A stretch of DNA of 64,000 bases, taken from NCBI GenBank assembly GCA_020718105.1, contig DYDA01000003.1, positions 17,332 through 81,331 of the forward strand, given 5' to 3'. Made by a program: the position numbers and the translations under genes. Source of the DNA: Micavibrio sp. Its GTDB lineage: Bacteria; Pseudomonadota; Alphaproteobacteria; UBA9219. The notes under the pieces were generated by a model. It was given only the letters and a program-made list of their open reading frames with translations, made no database searches and was not told the origin of the DNA. Shown here piece after piece: positions 58,454 through 64,000 of this stretch (position 1 is its first letter; the number at the start of each line of letters is the position of its first letter).

Positions 58454-60016
58454 GTGTTTTCTTTCGCGCACAAAGTGGCGGCGCTTAAAATAAGGTCGCG
58501 CTGTCTTTGGGCTTTTGGCGCGGGGCTTTTGGCGGCCTTCGCCTTTGTGCCGTTTGGGTTGATTCCTGTTCTGTGGCTTTCCTTTCCGGCGCTCTTTCTT
58601 CTTTTGCAAGGGACGCGGCGTGATCGGCAGGCCTTTGCCGTTGGGTGGAGTTTTGCGTTTGGCCATCTGATTGTTTGTCTGCATTGGATTGCGGGCGCTC
58701 TTTTCGTTGACATCAAAAGTTTTTGGTTTGTCTTGCCGTTGGCGGTGGCGGGGTTGCCCGCGCTTTTCGCCCTTTACTATGGCCTTGCGGCCATGGTGGC
58801 GCGGCGCTTTGGGCTGACGCGAAGCGTGGACGTTTTCTTCTTCGCCTTTTGCTGGTTCTTGGCCGATATGGCTCGCGCCCATCTTTTAACGGGCTTTCCG
58901 TGGGATATTCTGGGCTATGTGTGGGCTGATTTTTTGCCTGCCTTGCAAAGCGCCAGCGTGATTGGCATGGATGGCTTGACGCTGCTGACGCTTTTCCTTG
59001 CGCTGTTGCCCGCTTTGTTCTTTGTCAATCTTTCGCGCAAGAGGGCGCTGGCGGCGTGCGCCTTTGGCCTTATCGTTGCTGGGGGGCTTGGCTTGGCGGG
59101 GCAGGTTCGGCTTAACGGGGCGAAGACATTCTTTGATCCATTGGTTCGTTTGCGTTTAGTCCAACCCAATTTGGATCAAGCGTTAAAGTGGCAACCAGAG
59201 CGGCGGCTTGCTAACTTTCAAAATTTGATGCGCCTTAGTTTCGAAGCCGATGGTGAAAAACCTGTAACTCATATTTTGTGGCCAGAGACGGCGACCGCCT
59301 ATTACCTGACGGAAGAAGCCTCTATCCGGCAGCGCATCGCGCAGGCGATGCCGAAGGGCAGCGTTTTGCTTGCGGGGGTTGTTCGCCGCGTGCCGGATAG
59401 CGATGCGGAAACGCTGCGTTACTATAACGCGCTGGTGGCGATGGATGATAAAGGGACGCTGGTGGCGGGGTATGACAAGTTTCATCTTGTCCCTTTTGGC
59501 GAATACATGCCGCTGCGTTCTGTTATTCCCTTTCGGGTTATCACGGCCTTGGGCACGGATTTCAGCGCGGGGGCTGGCGTGCGGACGCTGCATGTGCCCA
59601 ACCTTCCGCCCTTGAGTCCCTTGATTTGTTATGAGGCTATTTTTTCTGGCGAGGTTTCTGAAAAAGCGGAGCGTCCCCGCTTCCTTTTAAACGCTACCAA
59701 CGATGCGTGGTATAAGGGAACGATAGGCCCCGCGCAGCATTTCATGATCGTGCGTGCACGCGCTGTGGAGGAAGGACTCCCGCTTGTTCGCGTTGCGAAT
59801 GGTGGAGTGACAGGCGTTGTGGATTCGTATGGACGAATCACGGCATTGATCGGTGCGAACCAAGAAGGCTTTTTGGATGCTGCGTTGCCGTTAGCGGCTG
59901 AACAAAAGACGGTCTTTTCAAAGCAGGGCGCACGCCTTCCGTTTTTCTTCTCTTCTATCTTATTGACTTTATTTGTTTTAATAAAATTCTATGGACGCAG
60001 GAAAAAGATACAATAA
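58454..60016 (+). CDS. lnt: Apolipoprotein N-acyltransferase
   Basis: Lnt adds the third acyl chain to lipoproteins at the inner membrane. Several N-terminal helices (LLAAFAFVPFGLIPVLWLSF and on) precede a nitrilase-like domain with catalytic Glu in HILWPETATAYYL, Lys in YDKFHLVPFGEYMPLR and Cys in LSPLICYEAIFSGE. The frame is open from 58280, and its first 58 codons would encode a family A repeat. The GTG at 58454 is preferred: AAGGGGA lies nine bases upstream, and the resulting 520 residues match normal Lnt length. It is preceded by corC and followed by the XRE regulator. Confidence 0.93.
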   Translation: MFSFAHKVAALKIRSRCLWAFGAGLLAAFAFVPFGLIPVLWLSFPALFLLLQGTRRDRQAFAVGWSFAFGHLIVCLHWIAGALFVDIKSFWFVLPLAVAGLPALFALYYGLAAMVARRFGLTRSVDVFFFAFCWFLADMARAHLLTGFPWDILGYVWADFLPALQSASVIGMDGLTLLTLFLALLPALFFVNLSRKRALAACAFGLIVAGGLGLAGQVRLNGAKTFFDPLVRLRLVQPNLDQALKWQPERRLANFQNLMRLSFEADGEKPVTHILWPETATAYYLTEEASIRQRIAQAMPKGSVLLAGVVRRVPDSDAETLRYYNALVAMDDKGTLVAGYDKFHLVPFGEYMPLRSVIPFRVITALGTDFSAGAGVRTLHVPNLPPLSPLICYEAIFSGEVSEKAERPRFLLNATNDAWYKGTIGPAQHFMIVRARAVEEGLPLVRVANGGVTGVVDSYGRITALIGANQEGFLDAALPLAAEQKTVFSKQGARLPFFFSSILLTLFVLIKFYGRRKKIQ

Positions 60017-60091
60017 CCGCGTAGAGAACAAGCTTTTATTTCTCGCTGGAATCGCGCATACAGCCGCGTGTTTTCCTAACGTGGGTTTAAG

Positions 60092-60550
60092 ATGGTAAAG
60101 CTGCCTGTTATAGCAAAAGAAAAGCGTACGACGAATCCTGACCCGATCGACGTGCATGTTGGCACGCGTCTTCGTCTTCGTCGCAATCTTTTGGGGCTTA
60201 GCCAAGAAAAGTTGAGCAAAGTTTGCGGTTTGACGTTTCAGCAAATCCAAAAGTATGAGCGCGGCGTCAATCGCATGGGAGCCAGCCGCCTGTATCAGAT
60301 TGCCAAAGAATTAGATGTTCCCGTCTCTTATTTCTTTGAAGAAATAGAAGGCGAGCAAAAGAGCCCATGCGCCGCCCTCGGTTTTGCCGAAAATGAGCAA
60401 AACCCCTTAAGCGGGGTGGCGTTTGAAGGCAGCGAATTGTTGTATCGCCGCGAAGTGATGGAGCTTATTCGCGCTTATTACAAAATCACGGACAGCAAGA
60501 CGCGGCGCAAGGTTTATGAACTTATTAAGTCCATGGCGGATACTGACTAA
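60092..60550 (+). CDS. XRE-family transcriptional regulator
   Basis: A 152-residue regulator with an HTH_3 domain at about 22-80: VGTRLRLRRNLLGLSQEKLS, KVCGLTFQQIQKYERGVNRM, GASRLYQIAKELDVPVSYFF. The C-terminal 60 residues (LLYRREVMELIRAYYKITDS, KVYELIKSMA) are helical and common to a group of alphaproteobacterial regulators found between lnt and metK. The target is not shown by the sequence; regulation of metK has been suggested by context only. It lies 75 bp after lnt. Confidence 0.9.
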   Translation: MVKLPVIAKEKRTTNPDPIDVHVGTRLRLRRNLLGLSQEKLSKVCGLTFQQIQKYERGVNRMGASRLYQIAKELDVPVSYFFEEIEGEQKSPCAALGFAENEQNPLSGVAFEGSELLYRREVMELIRAYYKITDSKTRRKVYELIKSMADTD

Positions 60551-60619
60551 TCCTTTCTTGATCTTGCCCGTCATTCGTGCTGAAATCGCCGCCTTTCTTT
60601 CTCCCTTAAAAAAGAGGCT

Positions 60620-61801
60620 ATGATGATCAGCAACCAGAAGAACTTTTCCTTTACGTCCGAGTCTGTCGGTGAGGGTCACCCCGATAAAGTGTGTGACCGC
60701 ATCTCCGATTCTATCGTTGACCTTTTCTTGAAGGAAGACGCCCACAGCCGCGTGGCCGTCGAAACGCTGGCTACCACGAACCGCATCGTTTTGGCGGGCG
60801 AAATCCGTGGCCCCGCGACCATTACGCCCAAGGAAATGGAACATGCGGCGCGTGAGGCCGTGCGCGAAATCGGCTATGCGCAAAAGGGCTTTCATTGGCA
60901 GTGGGCGGATGTCCAGATTTACATTCACGCACAGTCCTCGGACATCGCGATGGGCGTTGATGCTGGCGATAACAAGGATGAGGGCGCAGGCGATCAAGGT
61001 ATTATGTTCGGCTTTGCCTGCAATGAAACGCCGCAACTTATGCCTGCGCCGATCATGCTTTCCCACAACATTTTGCGTTTTATGTCGGAAGACCGCCATG
61101 CGGGCAAGTTGCCGCTTTTGGGTCAAGATGCCAAAAGCCAAGTGACACTGGAATATGTAGATGGCAAGCCCGTCCGCGCTTCGCGCATTGTGGTGTCAAC
61201 GCAGCATGATGAAAAGGCCGATCAGGCTGAAATTCGTGAAATAGTGCGCCCCTATGTTCTGAAGGCGTTGCCAGAAGGCTGGATGTGCGATGAAGAGTTT
61301 TTCTATGTCAACCCGACGGGCCGTTTTGTCATTGGTGGGCCCGATGGCGATACGGGCCTGACGGGGCGCAAGATTATCGTGGACACCTACGGCGGCTCCG
61401 CGCCTCATGGCGGCGGCGCGTTTTCGGGCAAGGACCCCACGAAAGTGGATCGCTCGGCGGCCTATATGGCGCGTTACATGGCGAAAAACGTCGTGGCGGC
61501 GGGCATTGCGGATCGTTGCACGATTGAGCTGGCCTATGCCATCGGCGTGTCAGAACCTCTGGCCGTTTATGCGACGACGGATGGAACCAACCATGTTGAC
61601 GATTCCAATTTGGTTGATGTGTTGCGTGGGTGTGTGAAGCTAACGCCTCGCGCAATCCGTGAGAAACTGGGACTCAATCGCCCGATCTATAAGAAAACCT
61701 CGTCCTTCGGCCACTTTGGCCGCGATCCTGAGGATGATGGTCACTTCTCGTGGGAGCGCCTCGACCTCGTCGCCGAGCTTAAGCGGGCGTACAATTTGTA
61801 A
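60620..61801 (+). CDS. metK: S-adenosylmethionine synthetase
   Basis: MetK makes SAM from methionine and ATP. Motifs are [80 protein letters not shown] and [20 protein letters not shown]. The 393-residue length is typical. ATGATGATC gives two adjacent start codons. No SAM riboswitch fits in the 69-bp leader. A perfect 13-bp terminator follows. The enzyme supplies trmD, trmB and the methylases in this window. Confidence 0.97.
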   Translation: MMISNQKNFSFTSESVGEGHPDKVCDRISDSIVDLFLKEDAHSRVAVETLATTNRIVLAGEIRGPATITPKEMEHAAREAVREIGYAQKGFHWQWADVQIYIHAQSSDIAMGVDAGDNKDEGAGDQGIMFGFACNETPQLMPAPIMLSHNILRFMSEDRHAGKLPLLGQDAKSQVTLEYVDGKPVRASRIVVSTQHDEKADQAEIREIVRPYVLKALPEGWMCDEEFFYVNPTGRFVIGGPDGDTGLTGRKIIVDTYGGSAPHGGGAFSGKDPTKVDRSAAYMARYMAKNVVAAGIADRCTIELAYAIGVSEPLAVYATTDGTNHVDDSNLVDVLRGCVKLTPRAIREKLGLNRPIYKKTSSFGHFGRDPEDDGHFSWERLDLVAELKRAYNL

Positions 61802-61823
61802 GGAACCTTCGGCTTCCGACATG

Positions 61824-61859
61824 CGGCATTCAGGAGGGGAATCTCCTGAATGCCGTTTT
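61824..61859 (+). terminator. Terminator after metK
   Basis: CGGCATTCAGGAG and CTCCTGAATGCCG form a perfect 13-bp stem with a six-base loop, followed by TTTTG. It separates metK from trmB. Confidence 0.88.
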
Positions 61860-61890
61860 GTTATTGGGGTTGCATAAAGGGCAAGAGGCC

Positions 61891-62730
61891 ATGATGGAAG
61901 AACAGCCTAAAACAAAACGCCTTTTTGGTCGCCGTAAGGGTCGCCCTTTGCGGGCGGGTCGCGCATCGCTGATGGATACGCTGTTGCCAAAGGTGGGGAT
62001 AGCGATTCCTGCGATCGTTGATACAGATAATCCGTCATTGCGAGCGACCCCCGCGAAAGCGGGGGGAAGCGTGGCAATCCATCTCCCGCACCTTCCACCA
62101 TCGCTTTTGTCTGACAGTTTGGGTGATGGATTGCCACGTCGCTTCGGCCTGACGGCCTCTGCTCCTCGCAATGACGGGGCGCTCAACCCCTTCGCCCTAT
62201 TTGACGCTGTGCCTGAAGCCGTGCGCCTTGAAATCGGCTTTGGGGGCGGCGAGCATTTGGCGGCGCAGGCGGCGGCGAATCCTTCCGTTGGTTTTATGGG
62301 GTGCGAGCCTTTCATCAACGGCGTGGCGAAGCTTTTGACGCAGATTGAAGCGCAGGATTTAAAGAATATCCGCATCTATCCCGACGATGCGCGTGTTTTG
62401 TTGGACGCTTTGCCAGACGCGTGCCTTGATATGTGTTTTGTTTTATACGCCGACCCGTGGCCTAAAAACCGTCATGCGGAGCGTCGCTTTATCGGAAAAG
62501 AAAATCTGGATCGTCTTGCGCGTGTGTTGAAGTCCGATGGGCAGTTGCGCCTTGCTACCGATGTGGCAGCACTTGCGCAATGGATGCGTGAGCAAACGAA
62601 CGCGCATCCGTCTTTTGCTTGCGTTTATGATGGGCCAAACGCGCCCACTGATTGGGTCCCAACGCGCTATGAGCAAAAGGGTATCGCCGCTGGCCGCACG
62701 CCAACCTATTTGGTTTATAAACGGCGCTGA
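61891..62730 (+). CDS. trmB: tRNA (guanine46-N7)-methyltransferase with in-frame repeat insertion
   Basis: TrmB methylates G46 of tRNAs. The N-terminal basic part (LFGRRKGRPLRAGRASLMDT) and core motifs LEIGFGGGEHLAAQAAANPS (SAM), IYPDDARVLLDALPD, YADPWPKNRHAERRF and TRYEQKGIAAGRTPTYL are intact. Between KVGIAIPAIVDTD and NPFALFDAVPEAV lies an extra segment of about 48 residues (48-95; PSLRATPAKAGGSVA ... ASAPRNDGAL), exactly matching a 144-bp family B repeat, so the frame is preserved. It would form a loop before the Rossmann domain. The start at MMEEQPK has AAGAGG upstream. Confidence 0.93.
   Translation: MMEEQPKTKRLFGRRKGRPLRAGRASLMDTLLPKVGIAIPAIVDTDNPSLRATPAKAGGSVAIHLPHLPPSLLSDSLGDGLPRRFGLTASAPRNDGALNPFALFDAVPEAVRLEIGFGGGEHLAAQAAANPSVGFMGCEPFINGVAKLLTQIEAQDLKNIRIYPDDARVLLDALPDACLDMCFVLYADPWPKNRHAERRFIGKENLDRLARVLKSDGQLRLATDVAALAQWMREQTNAHPSFACVYDGPNAPTDWVPTRYEQKGIAAGRTPTYLVYKRR
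62033..62176. repeat. Family B palindromic repeat inside trmB (144 bp, 48 codons)
   Basis: It opens CGTCATTGCGAGCGACCC, contains AAGCGTGGCAATCCAT and the inverted ATGGATTGCCACGTCGCTTC, and closes CCTCGCAATGACG. The ends match the intergenic copy at 14756-14878. Its length is a multiple of three and no stop occurs in the trmB frame. Confidence 0.92.
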
Positions 62731-62733
62731 CGT

Positions 62734-63354
62734 CTATTCCTTCCAGCCATGCAGGAAAACAAGATCGAGGGTGGCGGTGATGCCGCCGCCCTGCGCGGGG
62801 TGGCGCTCTTTGTACAGCTCATTCGCTTTTTCAAAAACGGCGCGACGCGTGAAATGGCGTGAGCGCTCTGGCAGCGGCGGCGTGCAGCGCATCGCTTGCA
62901 AATCGCGCATCAGGGCATAAAGATCATCATACACCAACACAAGGCGTTGCGTGTCCACGACGGGCAGGGTGAAGCCCGCCGTCATCAAATGACGTCCCAA
63001 ACTTTGCGGCTCAGGCATCGTATAAAGGCGCGGGCTTGCGCCGCCCGTCAGAAGGCTTTCGGCTTCGATCAAGCACGCCTTTACTTCGCGCAAGGACTCG
63101 CCGCCCAAAAAAGCGCCCAGAAACAAGCCGTTGGGCTTTAGCGCCGCGTATAGCGCACCAAGCTCGCCGCGCCAATCGGTTGTGGGGGGCAAGGTGAGGC
63201 ACGAGGTGATGAGGTCAAGCGAAGAGGCTGTTGCAAAGGCTTGTCCTTGCCATGTGCCGCGTAAGGGAAAGGGGCGCCCAATATCGCGCAGCCTTTCTTG
63301 AAGGCTTTCATTCGCCTCGCGATAAAGGGGGTGCAAGCGCAGCGCCTCAGGCAT
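62734..63354 (-). CDS. SAM-dependent methyltransferase-like protein lacking the N-terminal SAM motif
   Basis: A 206-residue protein whose C-terminal part follows the BioC/NDUFAF5-like methyltransferases: LDLITSCLTLPPTTDWRGEL, LYAALKPNGLFLGAFLGGES, LREVKACLIEAESLLTGGAS, GRHLMTAGFTLPVVDTQRLV and LDLVFLHGWKE. Those enzymes carry a Rossmann SAM motif (LDLGCGTG-like) in a preceding region of about 60-70 residues; here it is missing, and the start is followed by LRLHPLYREANESLQERLRD. It may be inactive or a partner subunit. Its start overlaps the RND pump stop by eight bases. No frameshift is obvious upstream because that DNA encodes the pump. Confidence 0.8.
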   Translation of the reverse strand: MPEALRLHPLYREANESLQERLRDIGRPFPLRGTWQGQAFATASSLDLITSCLTLPPTTDWRGELGALYAALKPNGLFLGAFLGGESLREVKACLIEAESLLTGGASPRLYTMPEPQSLGRHLMTAGFTLPVVDTQRLVLVYDDLYALMRDLQAMRCTPPLPERSRHFTRRAVFEKANELYKERHPAQGGGITATLDLVFLHGWKE

Positions 63355-64000
63355 CGGGCTCTTTGCTTTGCCAGATATAAAGCGCGGGGATCACCAAAAG
63401 CGTCAACGCCGTTGCGCTGGCAAGGCCAAAGACAAGCGAGATGGCGAGGCCTTGGAAAATCGGATCGGTGAGGATAAACGCCGCGCCGATCATGGCCGCT
63501 GCCGCCGTCAAAACAATCGGGCGCAGGCGGATCATGCCCGCCTCTAGCAAGGCTTGACGCAAAGGCATGCCGCCAAGGCGCAAATGCCGGATAAAATCGA
63601 CCAGCAAGATGGAATTGCGCACGATAATGCCCGCCAGCGCGATAAAGCCGATCATGGAGGTGGCCGTGAACGGCGCGCCGAAGAGGGCGTGACCGAAAAC
63701 GATGCCGATCAGCGTGAGCGGTACGGGAATCATAATGACAAGCGGGACAAGGAACGAGCGGAACAGCCCCACCACAAGCAAATAGATGCCCATGATGGCG
63801 ACGATAAACGCCGCGCCCATATCACGGAAGGTGACGTAGGTGATCTCCCATTCGCCGTCCCACAACAGGGTTGGTTTGGATTCATCCAAAGGTTGCCCGT
63901 GATAGCGAATGACAGGACGCTGCGCTTCATCGGGGATGATGTCTTCCAGACTGTTTTGGGCGGCCAACATGCCATAAAGCGGCGCTTCATAACGTCCCGC
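63347..64000 (-). CDS. RND-family efflux transporter, C-terminal part (runs off the right edge)
   Basis: The visible 217 codons are the C-terminal membrane half of an RND pump of the HAE1/AcrB-like type: FRDMGAAFIVAIMGIYLLVV, FLVPLVIMIPVPLTLIGIVF, MIGFIALAGIIVRNSILLVD, RLRPIVLTAAAAMIGAAFI and FGLASATALTLLVIPALYIW. The frame continues upstream beyond the window (AGRYEAPLYGM precedes the first Met at 63970), so no start is present. The drug or metal specificity cannot be judged from this part. The methyltransferase-like gene overlaps its stop by eight bases. Confidence 0.9.
   Translation of the reverse strand, partial: AGRYEAPLYGMLAAQNSLEDIIPDEAQRPVIRYHGQPLDESKPTLLWDGEWEITYVTFRDMGAAFIVAIMGIYLLVVGLFRSFLVPLVIMIPVPLTLIGIVFGHALFGAPFTATSMIGFIALAGIIVRNSILLVDFIRHLRLGGMPLRQALLEAGMIRLRPIVLTAAAAMIGAAFILTDPIFQGLAISLVFGLASATALTLLVIPALYIWQSKEPDA

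Noticed and set aside
60551-60619. SAM riboswitch before metK
   Set aside because: The leader is only 69 bp and shows no recognisable SAM-I or SAM-II core pairing.

Overview
The window is a dense, chromosomal stretch of a bacterium that looks like a member of the Alphaproteobacteria outside the well-studied orders. The supporting signs are the gene neighbourhoods (ybeY-corC-lnt-XRE regulator-metK-trmB, accD-folC, rpsP-rimM-trmD-rplS with ffh upstream, Irr-like Fur-family regulator), a CP4-like class II EPSP synthase, a PhaR-type PHB regulator, a Nudix-type nad regulator and a VPLPA-CTERM surface protein. A class II lysyl-tRNA synthetase and several missing catalytic residues are less usual. 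Base composition is close to balanced by eye. Species cannot be named from the sequence alone.

Layout. 0.1-13.4 kb: folK, a short glutamate 5-kinase, the ABC-F ATPase uup, a pseudokinase plus small membrane protein, lysS, an S24-like repressor with a readable leaderless promoter, an overlooked 54-residue protein gene, dapB-asd, and a FadN-type beta-oxidation fusion. 13.4-17.4 kb: rpmE and a polar amino-acid ABC transporter with two tandem binding proteins. 17.7-22.4 kb: ffh and the rpsP-rimM-trmD-rplS operon, with a Phd/ParE-type toxin-antitoxin pair inserted between rpsP and rimM. 22.4-26.8 kb: a repeat-rich accessory stretch with phaR, a frameshifted secreted-protein gene, an HNH-like gene, lipB, tRNA-Leu(GAG) and a partial second copy of the tRNA 3' end. 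26.8-36.7 kb: aroA, a Nudix-winged-helix regulator divergent from nadA-nadB-nadC, then a glycosyltransferase cluster and a lipoprotein. 36.7-48.3 kb: ogt, nth-queH, an HD-GYP protein, a VPLPA-CTERM protein, rppH, an AmpD-like amidase with djlA, irr-tadA-pyrD, a histidine phosphatase, kdsB, a D12-class adenine methylase and two unknown genes. 49-64 kb: tsaD-gpsA, a DUF318-type permease, bacteriohemerythrin, folC, accD, an unknown membrane protein, the ybeY-to-trmB block, an odd methyltransferase and the 3' part of an RND pump that runs off the right edge.

The most striking theme is the set of dispersed palindromic repeats. At least five families sit between genes, and some copies lie inside reading frames: two insertions in nadB, one of exactly 144 bp in trmB, and a low-complexity N-terminal extension in trmD. 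Two copies of one 86-bp family lie just upstream of rppH and accD in the same orientation as those genes. The regulatory DNA is readable in places: twin palindromes between the Nudix regulator and nadA, a palindrome over the -10 box of the toxin-antitoxin pair, and a palindrome over the promoter of the S24-like regulator. No CRISPR array, rRNA, integrase or transposase was seen.
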